Assembly: GCF_903944925.1 (NCBI RefSeq)
Contig: NZ_CAJATU010000199.1
Coordinates: 248,001-312,000, forward strand
Reading direction: 5' to 3'
Length of the DNA: 64,000 nt
Origin: an uncultured Rhodopila sp.
GTDB taxonomy: Bacteria > Pseudomonadota > Alphaproteobacteria > Acetobacterales > Acetobacteraceae
Within the stretch, counting starts at the first letter, position 1. Each line of letters begins with the position of its first letter. A program made the position numbers and the translations under genes. Positions 25,430 through 34,196 of the stretch are shown one piece after another. The notes under the pieces were generated by a model. That model ran no database searches, was not told where the DNA came from, and worked only from the letters and a program-made list of their open reading frames with translations.

Positions 25430-27096
25430 TCGCCTACCCGTCGTTCGACGACTACAGCACCGCTGTCAGCGCACCGGCACGCTTCTTTTCTGATAGCGAA
25501 ATGCAGCGCCGCAGGGTGGCGTTGGATTCGCTCGGCATGCCGGTATACTTTTCCGGCCGATACGCGTTCACCTTCCGCCTGGAATCGCCCGTCGGCGGCA
25601 GCCCGATTGCGGTGCGGTGCTTCCAGCAGGAAATTTCTTCGCTGGTGTCGCGCTATAGGGAAATTGAAACTTTCCTGGTGCGGCTGGATTCGCCGTTCTT
25701 CGTCAGCTTCAGGCTGGTCGCCCCGAGCGAGGCGGAGCCGTGCGCCGGTGTCCTGGTGAAAGGCCGGTGGCTGCCGGTCATGCGCATGGACTGGGTGGAA
25801 GGCCTCACGCTCGGACAATACATCCGGCAGCACTTGCACGCTCCGGAGATGCTGGAACGCGTTCGCAGCTCGCTGCTGGCTTACGCGCGCCTGGCCGGCG
25901 AGCAGGGATTCTCGCATGGCGATATCCATCCGGACAATATTATCGTCTGCAACGATGAGCTGAAATTCATCGACTACGATGGCATGTTCGTTCCCGGCCT
26001 GCGCGCGCTGGGCGGCGAGGTCGCGGGCCAGGCCGACTTCCAGTCGCCCGTCCGGATGCGCGAGAGAGGCGTCTTCAACCAGCACCTCGATCGCTTCCCG
26101 CTTTTGGTGCTGGATTTGACGCTGGCGGCACTGCGGGAGCAGCCGGGTTTACTGGACCGTGCCACCCCCGGGGAGGGCATTCTACTTGGAAAAGCCGATT
26201 TCGAGGCTCCCGGCAGTTCGAAGACCCTGAAGGAAATCGGTCAGTTGCCGCGCTTTGAGACTGCTGCCCGGGTCTTTGCCGACGCCTGCGACAAGCCGCT
26301 TGAAGAAGTGCCAACGCTGGATAGTTTTCGCGCCGCGTTGGACAAGGCGGGACCGGCGCCCGTCGCAATGCGAAGGCCGCGATGGCCGGTCAGGCCTGTA
26401 TCGCTGCCAACATCGGCCTTGATCGGCGCCTCCCTCGTGTTCCTGGCAACGCCGCGGGACGTTCTGTTCCGCCACGCGTCCGAACCGCCGCGACACGCGC
26501 AAGCAAAGCCGCCGCCGCGAACGCCCCCGCTCCACCCCGTGACGTACAAGCTGCCGCAGCCGCGTTGGCCGCTGAACGGCGTCCGCCCGGCCGGTGCCGT
26601 CATGGTGGTCGTCACACCCCAGGAAGTGCGAATCGCCACCGCGTCATACTGGCTGGAGAGCGGGGACCGGGTGTTGGTCCCGGGCGTAAGGCTGGACCCG
26701 AAACTCGGCTCGCGCGTCGAAGTCGACATCGCCGGTGCCGGGAGATCCCTGGTTCCGGCTGATAGTCTGCTCAGCGTGCGGGAGTGGAGCCGGAAAACAG
26801 CACCGCCGGTTATCGGCCAGCTTGAGACGATCGCTGCCGACGGTATGGCGACGGTTTCGGGCCGAAAGGTCGCGCTGCTTGGGATTCGCGACGTGGATTT
26901 GTCGAGGTTGCCGGCGGCGTTGCGATGGCTGCGGGCTCACCAGCCGGGCGTGGTGTCATGCGAGCAAACGCCAAACGCTCGGGGGTCGTCGTGTTACACG
27001 CCGGGCGGGATCGATCTCGGGGCGTTCCTGGTGATGAACGGGTTGGCTGCCGCCGGTGCCGATGCGCCGCGGCGCTATGGCGATCATCAAGGCTGA
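25426..27096 (+). CDS. Membrane-anchored protein kinase-like protein with C-terminal SNase-like domain
   Basis: 556 residues. Residues about 20-300 are a Hanks-type kinase-like domain of the branch seen in TerY-P triads: catalytic loop HGDIHPDNIIV near 164, FIDYDGMFVPGL near 184 in place of DFG, and the downstream HLDRFPLLVLDLTLAAL. The position of the ATP-binding Lys reads IAVRCF (Arg), and no glycine-rich loop is obvious. A hydrophobic segment near 325-345 (LPTSALIGASLVFLAT) may span the membrane, followed by a Pro-rich linker. The C-terminal 75 residues (VALLGIRDVDLSRLP through LGAFLVMNGLAAAGADAP) resemble a staphylococcal-nuclease-like domain; catalytic Arg/Glu residues are not confirmed. 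The end overlaps the convergent DUF3108 gene by ten bases. Confidence 0.75.
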   Translation: MIAYPSFDDYSTAVSAPARFFSDSEMQRRRVALDSLGMPVYFSGRYAFTFRLESPVGGSPIAVRCFQQEISSLVSRYREIETFLVRLDSPFFVSFRLVAPSEAEPCAGVLVKGRWLPVMRMDWVEGLTLGQYIRQHLHAPEMLERVRSSLLAYARLAGEQGFSHGDIHPDNIIVCNDELKFIDYDGMFVPGLRALGGEVAGQADFQSPVRMRERGVFNQHLDRFPLLVLDLTLAALREQPGLLDRATPGEGILLGKADFEAPGSSKTLKEIGQLPRFETAARVFADACDKPLEEVPTLDSFRAALDKAGPAPVAMRRPRWPVRPVSLPTSALIGASLVFLATPRDVLFRHASEPPRHAQAKPPPRTPPLHPVTYKLPQPRWPLNGVRPAGAVMVVVTPQEVRIATASYWLESGDRVLVPGVRLDPKLGSRVEVDIAGAGRSLVPADSLLSVREWSRKTAPPVIGQLETIAADGMATVSGRKVALLGIRDVDLSRLPAALRWLRAHQPGVVSCEQTPNARGSSCYTPGGIDLGAFLVMNGLAAAGADAPRRYGDHQG

Positions 27097-27899
27097 TGAC
27101 CGCCGGCAACCGTGCTGTCGGCCCCGGCACCCACGCCGGTCAGTTCCGTGATGGCATCGCCGACCCAGTGGGTTTCGAAGCTGACCCGGACCACCATCGG
27201 CGCGCCTCCCGCCACGACCGGGGCCAGCCATGCGGAGCCGTGCATCGGACGGGCTTCCCGGGCGCGATCGCCGCCGAGACTGAACCCCGCCAGCAGGCGC
27301 GTGGAGAAGTCGCAGCGCAAAGCCTTGCCGGCGAAGCTGGAACGGTCGGAGGGCGGCAGGACTTCGGTGCCGATGGTACGCGCCTCGATTTCGACGAGGC
27401 GCCGGCCTTCGTAGGTGCGAACATTGCCTTCGCAGCGGCCGGTCGTGCTGGCGGCGTGCACGAGCTGCATCATCGCGCTCATCATGTCGATCGTGTTGGC
27501 CCGCAGGTTTTCCGGCACCGGCTCGCGTTCGGTCTCGTTGGGCGGGACGAGCTGGCGGACTTTGGGTTGGCCATGGTCATACTCGATATCGGCGACCCGC
27601 TTGCCGCCGCGCCAGGTTCCCTCGCCGATATACTGTTGGGGAACCGCGTTGCCGCCCTGCCATGAGCCGCGGACGATGCCGGTCTGGCTGCCGCTGTAGA
27701 AGAAGCCGGCAAGGCCGGTGGTGCGGAAGGTGACGCTCATTTCGTAGGTTCGGGGGCCGGTGCTGACGGCGGTGTCGATGTCCGCCATATGCAGCCCGGC
27801 GGCGTAGGTCGCGTACCGGGCGCTGAGCGACGTTGATGTGTCCGCGCCGGCGGCGGATGGCGAGAGGACGGCGATCAGGGCAAGCGGGTATCGCAGCAT
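27087..27899 (-). CDS. Periplasmic DUF3108 protein
   Basis: 270 residues with a signal peptide (MLRYPLALIAVLSPSAAGADT). The mature part shows the DUF3108 pattern: YATYAAGLHMADIDTAVS, a central strand set MSVTFRTTGLAGFFYSG, ADIEYDHGQPKV, and NTIDMMSAMMQLVHAAS followed by a conserved RCEGNVRTYEGRRLVEI. It is predicted to be a periplasmic beta-rich protein; function is unknown. It is convergent with the kinase gene and shares ten bases with its end. Confidence 0.85.
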   Translation of the reverse strand: MLRYPLALIAVLSPSAAGADTSTSLSARYATYAAGLHMADIDTAVSTGPRTYEMSVTFRTTGLAGFFYSGSQTGIVRGSWQGGNAVPQQYIGEGTWRGGKRVADIEYDHGQPKVRQLVPPNETEREPVPENLRANTIDMMSAMMQLVHAASTTGRCEGNVRTYEGRRLVEIEARTIGTEVLPPSDRSSFAGKALRCDFSTRLLAGFSLGGDRAREARPMHGSAWLAPVVAGGAPMVVRVSFETHWVGDAITELTGVGAGADSTVAGGHQP

Positions 27900-27979
27900 A
27901 GGCTTAAAATTGGGCGATCCCGCCGGGATGGCAAGTGGCGTGCTGTCGCAAGGCCAGGCCGCAGGGACCCCCGGGGTCG

Positions 27980-29008
27980 CTATATCGTCCAGGCCGCTTG
28001 CAGCTTTGCCGCGAGAAACCTTGCCAATGCCGCGTTGACCGAAACAGGCTTTTCCTGCGCCATCCAGTGACCGGATTCGACCACCACCTCCGTCAGATCG
28101 GCGCAGTGCCGGCGCATCGGTTCCGCGAGCCGCGAATCGATCGTCTCGCAGGTGTAGTCATATGCCGCGTGCAGGAACAGGACGGGCATCGACAGCCGGC
28201 CCCCGTCGACTGAGCTTCGGGCATAGTCCAAATTCCGCCCGGCATTCATATACCAGGAGTCCGGTCCGAAGAAGCCGTTTCTTTCCAGTGCCGAGACATA
28301 ACCGCTGAGGTCCGCCTCGGTCAGCACATCCGCATCGCGCGGCACCGCCGGAGCGCGGCCGGCGGGACCGAACCAGCCGCCGTTGCGGCGCACCAGAGCC
28401 GTGCGGGAGGGCTGGCCCTTCGCGGCGGGGTTTCCCTTGCGGAACAGGACCTTCACCGTGTCGGCCACGCTGGCTTCGAAGGCGGCGCTCGCGGCGTCGA
28501 AATGCTCCTCATAGAAAAGCTGGTATTCCCATTGGCCGGCGGGGAACTCGCTCTCGGGATAGATCCTGCGGTCGACCAGCGGCACGATGGTGGCAGGCGC
28601 GAAGCCGTCCGGCAGGTAGGGCACGCACAGGTTAGCGACCGCGAGGCAACGGTCCGGGTGATGGCTGGCGAGGCCCCATACCACCGGGCTGCCCCAGTCA
28701 TGGCCGATCCAGACGGCCTTGTCGCGACCTGTTGAGTCCAACAGTTCCAGCATGTCGGCCACGCTGTGTTCCACCGCGTAGTCTTCGTGTCGCGGGTAAA
28801 CGCTGGATCGCCCGTAGCCCCGCATGTCCGGCGCGATGCAGCGAAATCCGAGGGCGGCGAAAACCGAGAGTTGATGGCGCCAACTGATCGAAAGCTCCGG
28901 CCAGCCATGCACGAAGATCAGCGGCGTCGCGTCCGGGGCACCGCAACCCAGGTAGAAGGTCGTATGGCGGGCGGTGCGCACGACGTGCTCGGTGACGGGA
29001 TGGGACAT
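27980..29008 (-). CDS. Epoxide hydrolase-like alpha/beta hydrolase
   Basis: 342 residues. Epoxide-hydrolase signatures: the oxyanion motif HGWPE near residue 35, APDMRGYGRSS near 58, nucleophile elbow IGHDWGSPVVWG near 102 where Asp replaces Ser as in epoxide hydrolases and haloalkane dehalogenases, lid tyrosines, and the charge-relay His in VVESGHWMAQEKP near 315. Cytoplasmic, no signal peptide. Without a substrate clue, epoxide hydrolase is preferred over dehalogenase because of the HGWP motif. Confidence 0.88.
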   Translation of the reverse strand: MSHPVTEHVVRTARHTTFYLGCGAPDATPLIFVHGWPELSISWRHQLSVFAALGFRCIAPDMRGYGRSSVYPRHEDYAVEHSVADMLELLDSTGRDKAVWIGHDWGSPVVWGLASHHPDRCLAVANLCVPYLPDGFAPATIVPLVDRRIYPESEFPAGQWEYQLFYEEHFDAASAAFEASVADTVKVLFRKGNPAAKGQPSRTALVRRNGGWFGPAGRAPAVPRDADVLTEADLSGYVSALERNGFFGPDSWYMNAGRNLDYARSSVDGGRLSMPVLFLHAAYDYTCETIDSRLAEPMRRHCADLTEVVVESGHWMAQEKPVSVNAALARFLAAKLQAAWTI

Positions 29009-29185
29009 GGGACCGATCCTTTATGCGTTTGGGTATGGCCGTCGTCTGCACGATACAGCGAGCATGGTTGCAATCCGCCGCTGCTTGTCCGCTAAATTGA
29101 AATCCGTTGCTGAATCGCCGTTCGCCTTCGATTCATGCGACGGGAAATGGCACCTCGACAATAGAGGGCAATGGGGGAGGAAACA

Positions 29186-31279
29186 GTGAAACAGGCAATT
29201 CGTTACGGTGTGATAGCGCGCCTCCGGCCGGATGTCGTCTGCGGATTGATTTTTTCCGCCGTTGCTGTGTCCGCACCTTGGCCTGCACACGCGAAAATCA
29301 CCCGGCTGGTCTTGACGCCGACCGCGTCACCGGCGCTGGGGGGCGCATCGTTCGGCCGGGCGGGGCAATATGAGCAACTCGACGGCACCGCTTATGGCGA
29401 GATCGATCCGGACGATCCCGCCAACGCAGTCATCCAGGACATCGCGCTTGCACCGAGGACCGCGCATGGGATGGTGGCCTATTCGATGGATGTCTCGATA
29501 CTCAAACCAATCAATCCGGCAAACGGCAACCACGTCCTGCTGTATGATGTCGTGAACCGCGGCAACAAGGTTGTAACCGGCGTGTTCAACGTCGGCGCCA
29601 CGACGGCAAACCCGGCCGGCGATGGCTTTCTGGAACAGCACGGCTACAGCATCGTCTGGAGCGGCTGGCAAGGCGATCTGGTGCCGGCGGCCGGACAGTT
29701 GGGCATTACGGTGCCGGTTGCGTCGAAGCCGGACGGCTCGCCAATAACCGGCCTGGTGCGCAGCGAGTTCAGCACCATCTCCGTCCCGGCGGGTTCGATA
29801 ACGACGCAGAACCTGACAGCCGGTTTCAGTTCCAACACGCCAGGCTATCCGGCTGTTGACCTCGACACCAGTCACGCGACATTGACGATGCGCGTGCACC
29901 AATACGATTCGCCGCAGACCGTCGCCGCCGGCGATTTTGCCTTTGCCGATTGCACCAGCACGCCGTTTCCGGGTGTGCCCAACGCGCAAAAGCTCTGCCT
30001 CCGGAACGGATTTGACCCGAACCAGATCTATGAACTCTACTACACCGCGAAGAATCCGCTGGTCCTCGGGCTGGGTTTCGCCGCTACGCGCGATCTGGTG
30101 TCCTGGCTGCGCAGCAGCGGGGACGCCTCCAATCCGCTGGCGGGAAGCGTCAAGGCTGCGGTGATGCATGGCACATCGCAATCCGGGCGCTGGGCGCGGG
30201 AGTATCTGCAGTTGGGCTTCAACACCGATGAGACCGGGCGGCAGGTGTTTGAAGGCATGAACCCGCACATCGCCTCCGGTCGCGGTTCGTTCAACGTGCG
30301 ATTCGGCACGCCGGGTCGGCTATCCGGCACCGAGCACACCGAGAAACAATATCCCGGGCTGGACTCGCCGCTGACTTATGAGCGCACAACCGACCCGTTC
30401 ACCGGGCAAACCGCCGGGATATTGGATAGGTGCCGGGCCAATAAGACCTGCCCGCTGATCGTCCATGTCATGAGCGACACCGAATACTGGCAGGCCGCGG
30501 GGGCCTTTGACACAACCGACCCGCTGGGCGCGAAAGACCTGCCGGTTCCGGCCGACGTGCGCATCTACCAGATGTCGAGCGCCCAGCATGGCGGCTTCTC
30601 GCCGGTGGCGCCGATTCCGACCACCACCGGCATCTGCCGGCAGATCGCCGATGTGAATTCCTACACGTACATCCTGCGGGATCTGCTGGTGCGTCTGACG
30701 CAGTGGGTCGAGGACGGGCCGGTCCCGCCGCCCAGCAGATATTCCAGTATCCGCAACGGCACCCTGGTGCAGCCGCAGCAGGTCGAATTCCCGACCATTC
30801 CCGGCCTGAGCTACACTCTCTCCAGCGTCTTCAATACGCGCGAGTATTATGACCGGGGCATGCAGTTCAATCCGGTCGACGAATCCGGCATCCTGTCGGA
30901 GCCGCCCGAGGTCGCCGGCACCTACAATCTGCGACTGCCTCAGGTCGATGCCGACGGCAACGACATCGGCGGCGTGCGATCGCCGACGCTTCAGGTGCCG
31001 CTTGCCACCTATACCAGTTGGAACACCCGGGCGGCCGGCTACTCTGAGGGGGATGCCTGCGACCTGACCGGCAGCACCATCCCGTTCGCCACCACCAAGG
31101 CGGCCCGCGTGGCCGCCGGAGATTCGCGGCTGTCGTTGCAGGAGCGCTACGGAACCCACGACGGATACGTCGCTGCCGTCAAGGCGGCAGCCGATCGGCT
31201 GACCAGGGAAGGACTTCTGCTGCCCGATGACGCGGCGACGGTAGTCCAACAGGCACAGGACAGCACCGTGTTGGAGTAA
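29186..31279 (+). CDS. Secreted alpha/beta hydrolase-domain protein (Abhydrolase_10 type)
   Basis: 697 residues from a GTG at 29186, preferred because GGGGAGGAAAC precedes it at the right spacing; an ATG at 29171 lies inside that purine stretch. A signal peptide is present, ending about AHA-K. The family pattern is evident: NHVLLYDVVNRGNKV, SIVWSGWQGDL, SDGxGxR-like FNGFD blocks, FAATRDLVSWLRSS, and the nucleophile elbow HGTSQSGRWAREYLQLGFN near residue 330, with a later His in HGGFSP near 470. Length matches other members at about 650-720 residues. They are secreted esterase-like enzymes of mostly unknown substrate. Confidence 0.85.
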   Translation: MKQAIRYGVIARLRPDVVCGLIFSAVAVSAPWPAHAKITRLVLTPTASPALGGASFGRAGQYEQLDGTAYGEIDPDDPANAVIQDIALAPRTAHGMVAYSMDVSILKPINPANGNHVLLYDVVNRGNKVVTGVFNVGATTANPAGDGFLEQHGYSIVWSGWQGDLVPAAGQLGITVPVASKPDGSPITGLVRSEFSTISVPAGSITTQNLTAGFSSNTPGYPAVDLDTSHATLTMRVHQYDSPQTVAAGDFAFADCTSTPFPGVPNAQKLCLRNGFDPNQIYELYYTAKNPLVLGLGFAATRDLVSWLRSSGDASNPLAGSVKAAVMHGTSQSGRWAREYLQLGFNTDETGRQVFEGMNPHIASGRGSFNVRFGTPGRLSGTEHTEKQYPGLDSPLTYERTTDPFTGQTAGILDRCRANKTCPLIVHVMSDTEYWQAAGAFDTTDPLGAKDLPVPADVRIYQMSSAQHGGFSPVAPIPTTTGICRQIADVNSYTYILRDLLVRLTQWVEDGPVPPPSRYSSIRNGTLVQPQQVEFPTIPGLSYTLSSVFNTREYYDRGMQFNPVDESGILSEPPEVAGTYNLRLPQVDADGNDIGGVRSPTLQVPLATYTSWNTRAAGYSEGDACDLTGSTIPFATTKAARVAAGDSRLSLQERYGTHDGYVAAVKAAADRLTREGLLLPDDAATVVQQAQDSTVLE

Positions 31280-31312
31280 GCGCCCGGCGAGGCGACGGTC
31301 TCTATGATCCGG

Positions 31313-31774
31313 CTATTTGATCGGATCGAGCACGACAACCGGGATCTCGCGCTCGGTCTTCCGCTGATAGTCGGCGTAGGGCGGCCAAAACTCGAGAGCC
31401 TTTTGCCACAACTCAGTACGCTCGGCGCCGGTGGCGGTTCTGGCTCGCGCCTTGAGGTGCTTTGTCCCCACCTGAACCTCGACCTCGGGATGGGCCAGGA
31501 GGTTGCGATACCAGCCGGGGTGCTCCGGCGCGCCACCTTTCGAGGCCACGATGATGTAGCTGTCCCCCGTTTCGCCGTAGAACAACGGGAATATGAATTT
31601 CTCGCCGGACTTCCGGCCGGTCGTGGTCAGCAACAGCGACGGAACATTCATCTGCGCGTAGCCCGGCGGGGTGACGGTGTAGATGTGGCCGTCGGTGCCG
31701 CCGCTGGAGACGTAGCGGTTCGTGTGATCGATCATCCACTGCGGCAGGTTCGGGGCGAGTTTCGCTTCGGCCAT
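31313..31774 (-). CDS. Deazaflavin-dependent nitroreductase (DDN) family protein
   Basis: 153 residues. The split-barrel DDN family is recognised by LLLTTTGRKSGEKFIFPLFYGE, YIIVASKGGAPEHPGWYRNLLAHPEVEVQVG and the C-terminal YQRKTEREIPVVVLDP. Mycobacterial members use coenzyme F420 to reduce nitro compounds and quinones. In a proteobacterium the cofactor could be F420, FMN or none; the GxxxxPxWYxNLxxxP motif is fully kept, so the flavin-type site looks intact. ATG at 31774 with GGAG a few bases upstream. Confidence 0.85.
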   Translation of the reverse strand: MAEAKLAPNLPQWMIDHTNRYVSSGGTDGHIYTVTPPGYAQMNVPSLLLTTTGRKSGEKFIFPLFYGETGDSYIIVASKGGAPEHPGWYRNLLAHPEVEVQVGTKHLKARARTATGAERTELWQKALEFWPPYADYQRKTEREIPVVVLDPIK

Positions 31775-31945
31775 TGCTGGAATCTCCTTCTGAATCCGAC
31801 GCAGCGTAGCACGGAAGAGTTGGGCGCGGTCTACCTTCGCCGTAATACAAGTTGGCTTTCGACGCCCGGTTGGCGGTCTTCACCGGGCAGCCACCGCCCG
31901 GCTGATCGAGGTTCGATCCGCGGATGGATTTCGTAACCAACATTT

Positions 31946-32545
31946 CTATTCCATCAGCGATTTCGGACCACTTACGAACGGATTGCCGCGCAGATAAAAC
32001 CGCAGCAGGCGGTTCGCGTCACGCGAAATGCCGATCCTGACGCTCAGCCCGATTTCGCCGGGTTTGTAGTCATCGCAACTTAGCCATAGCGGGCCTTCGC
32101 TGCACAGATCGATCCCGTCGAGCCGGCGATCAACCCGCAACGCCGCGGCGAGCCGTCCGGGGCCTCGCGCCAGGTCGCGCAAGCGCTCGATGCCGCGGTT
32201 CAGCCGCATAATCGGGATCCCTTCGAGCGGTTCGAGCGCCCGGATCAGCACGCCGGCGCCGATCCCGGGCGCTTCGCTCGAAACGTTCAGCATGTATGAG
32301 ATGCCGTAGGCGACATAAACATAGGCGTGGCCGGGCGCGAGGAACAACGCACCATTGCGCGGGGTCATCCCCCGGTAGGCGTGCCCGGCGGCATCGCCGG
32401 TGACGTACGCCTCCGTTTCGACGATGCGACCGCTGGCGATGCCTTCAGGCAACGCCCGCACCACGACTTTGCCGATGAGATAGCGGGCGAGAGAGACCGT
32501 ATCAATCGGCAGCACCGAGCGGGTGAGCGGCGGGTGGGCGACCAT
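31946..32545 (-). CDS. mpg: DNA-3-methyladenine glycosylase (AAG/MPG type)
   Basis: 199 residues from the ATG at 32545, which leaves 14 bases after the upstream gene; a start at 32581 would overlap that gene and is less likely. The AAG family is clear from VARYLIGK-like LARYLIGKVVVR, the catalytic GRIVETEAYVTGDAAGHAYRGMTPRNGALFLAPGH region (Glu near residue 43 activates water), YVAYGISYMLNV, and ALEPLEGIPIM and RGPGRLAAAL. It excises alkylated purines in base-excision repair. It is probably cotranscribed with the NTF2-like gene upstream. Confidence 0.9.
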   Translation of the reverse strand: MVAHPPLTRSVLPIDTVSLARYLIGKVVVRALPEGIASGRIVETEAYVTGDAAGHAYRGMTPRNGALFLAPGHAYVYVAYGISYMLNVSSEAPGIGAGVLIRALEPLEGIPIMRLNRGIERLRDLARGPGRLAAALRVDRRLDGIDLCSEGPLWLSCDDYKPGEIGLSVRIGISRDANRLLRFYLRGNPFVSGPKSLME

Positions 32546-32559
32546 CGGGCGCCCGGGGA

Positions 32560-32940
32560 TCAGGGCATCCGCTCGACCCACTGCGCACGGGAAGGACCCG
32601 GCGCGAACGGATCGCCGAAATACTGCGTCTCGCGGGCCACCTTGCCGTCGCGAAACTCCATGATGCTGACGGTGTAGGACGGCTGCCCGTCATAGGTTAT
32701 GACGTATTCGGTGACCCAGAGGTCGCCCACGCCGGTGATCCGCCGCACGGTGAAACGTTTCCGGTTCGGCTGCGCGGCGCGGGAGAGCTGAATATGCTGC
32801 CGCCCGCGGATGCGTTCACCCGATTGCGGATATTCGAGCACCGCATCCTCTTGGTAGATCCGGTGCTCCGCCTCGAAGTCGTTCGCATCGGAGGCGGCCC
32901 AGTGACGATCAAGCGCGGCCCGAATCTCTCGGTCTTCCAT
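32560..32940 (-). CDS. NTF2-like (SnoaL/ketosteroid-isomerase fold) protein
   Basis: 126 residues from the ATG at 32940, with AAGGGGAT upstream on the minus strand. The alpha+beta cone fold is predicted from the N-terminal helices ALDRHWAASDANDFEAEHRIY, then EDAVLEYPQSGERIRGRQHI and the long strands YVITYDGQPSYTVSIMEFRDGKVARETQYFGDPFAP. This C-terminal signature is widespread in uncharacterised SnoaL-like proteins. Catalytic role unknown. It precedes the DNA glycosylase gene. Confidence 0.82.
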   Translation of the reverse strand: MEDREIRAALDRHWAASDANDFEAEHRIYQEDAVLEYPQSGERIRGRQHIQLSRAAQPNRKRFTVRRITGVGDLWVTEYVITYDGQPSYTVSIMEFRDGKVARETQYFGDPFAPGPSRAQWVERMP

Positions 32941-33109
32941 AGCAGATCCCCTTGTCCACACCGTCAATGTTGGACTTTGTACGATGCGTTGTCAGGGGGT
33001 GCGAGGGACCGTTTCCGCGGCACTCCGCGCCGGACCGCTTGGCGAGGCGGCGGTACGGCGCTTGACGGGCCGTCGCAAGCTGCCCGAAAAAGCCCGAGAT
33101 CGCAGGGCC

Positions 33110-33493
33110 TTATCGGCGCACGTTCCAGCTAAGTTCGAGAATGCTGTCGTTATTGTCAGCGTCATCACCACTTTCAGAAGCCACCACGATCAGGTTGTAA
33201 TTGCCTATTGTGTAAGGTCCGCCGGCCTGCACCCGGGATTTGGTCCATTGCCCATTGGTTTGAGATTCGAATGTAGCCCGTATTTTCGTTTGGCCGCGAA
33301 TTTCCGTTCCGCCTATGGTGGCCCGTTCTCCTGATCCTGAAAATGTCTCGATTTGCTGTCCATTTCCCGCCTGAACCAGAGTGATCCTTTGCTGAAGCGG
33401 CGAATTCGTTTTTGCTCTAACCGAAACTGGGGTCTCGGGCGGAAGCGAGATGACAGCAGTATTGCCGTCAATATTAATGGCTGCGTCGGACAC
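33110..33493 (-). CDS. LecB (PA-IIL)-like calcium-dependent lectin
   Basis: 127 residues from a GTG at 33493; an in-frame stop lies just upstream. Aligning by eye with Pseudomonas LecB, the pattern LPPETPVSV...TFSGSGERATIGG...VVASESGDDADNNDSILELSW follows LecB's LPANTRFGV...TFSGQSTNNAVIG...VGSEDGTDNDYNDAVVVINW. Most calcium ligands of the acidic loop (Glu, Asp, Asp, Asn, Asp) are kept, with one Asp replaced by Ser. The C-terminus WNVRR differs from LecB, whose last Gly carboxylate completes the calcium site in the dimer. An ATG in another frame (33506) hints at a possible frameshift near the start. Base composition is more A/T-rich than the neighbours, suggesting transfer. Sugar binding would depend on the calcium site being functional. 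Confidence 0.6.
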   Translation of the reverse strand: MSDAAINIDGNTAVISLPPETPVSVRAKTNSPLQQRITLVQAGNGQQIETFSGSGERATIGGTEIRGQTKIRATFESQTNGQWTKSRVQAGGPYTIGNYNLIVVASESGDDADNNDSILELSWNVRR

Positions 33494-33968
33494 GTTGCGT
33501 TATCCATCTCGGTTTGTAAAAGGCATAATAACGAATTCTGGTACGCTGTGTCCAGCGCAATTGAGGCGGGTAACGGGCTCAAGATCGCATCAACCGGGAA
33601 GCAGGAAGAACGGGCCTCCTACTGCCACTTCTGCGCAGCCACTGAAGCAGCGTAGAGTCTGGCATGGCTCCGCCTCACATGATCTTGCGCGGCGAGAGTG
33701 ATGGGGTTCGGGAAGCCGGTTATGATCGACACCCGACCTCAGGCGACGCGACGTTGCAGGACTCGCTGGGATACCCAAAATACTGGGCGATGGCGGTCCT
33801 ATCCCCCATCATCATGAGCAGCAAGCGTTCGGTTCCGTATCCACGTTGCCCCCGACCACTCAATCACCGGGGCTGCCCCAGCCTCGGTCCCGCCAGGGCC
33901 GCACGAGGTTGTCCTCCAGGGCCCTTACGTAACAGCTCCCACCGTCCCGTTCCGCGTCGCCGATCTTC
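33494..33968. other. Non-coding stretch before the PIN remnant
   Basis: About 475 bases without a frame I can support. The first 150 bases share the lower GC of the lectin gene; the remainder returns to high GC but reads as broken frames. It may contain decayed toxin-antitoxin DNA belonging with the PIN remnant that follows. Confidence 0.4.
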
Positions 33969-34136
33969 CCACCGATAGCGGGCCTTGGGACGATAGCGTG
34001 TCCGACCGCCGGAAAACAGGTCCACGATGCCAACATCGTGGCGACCATGTTGGCCAACGGGGTCACGCACTTGCTGACCAATAATCCAGCCGATTTTCGT
34101 CGCTTCGGCACCCTGATCACGACCGAGACCCCGTGA
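33969..34136 (+). pseudogene. C-terminal remnant of a PIN-domain (VapC-type) toxin
   Basis: Read on the plus strand the stretch ending at 34136 encodes GTIACPTAGKQ followed by VHDANIVATMLANGVTHLL and TNNPADFRRFGTLITTETP. The VHDANIVATM and LTxNxxDFRRF motifs are the typical C-terminal half of PIN toxins. The N-terminal acidic residues that start the active site are absent in any frame upstream, so only a fragment remains. No antitoxin is next to it. It abuts the atp operon terminator. Confidence 0.6.
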
Positions 34137-34139
34137 CGC

Positions 34140-34169
34140 AAAAAGGGCCGGCCAATCGGCCAGCCCCTT
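34140..34169 (-). terminator. Rho-independent terminator of the atp operon
   Basis: On the minus strand a stem formed by AAGGGGCTGGCC and GGCCGGCCCTT with a GATT loop is followed directly by a T-run (the plus strand shows AAAAA at 34140-34144). It lies about 28 bases after the atpC stop in the right direction. Confidence 0.85.
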
Positions 34170-34196
34170 CGGCAAAACAGCCCCGTTAGCGGGAGC

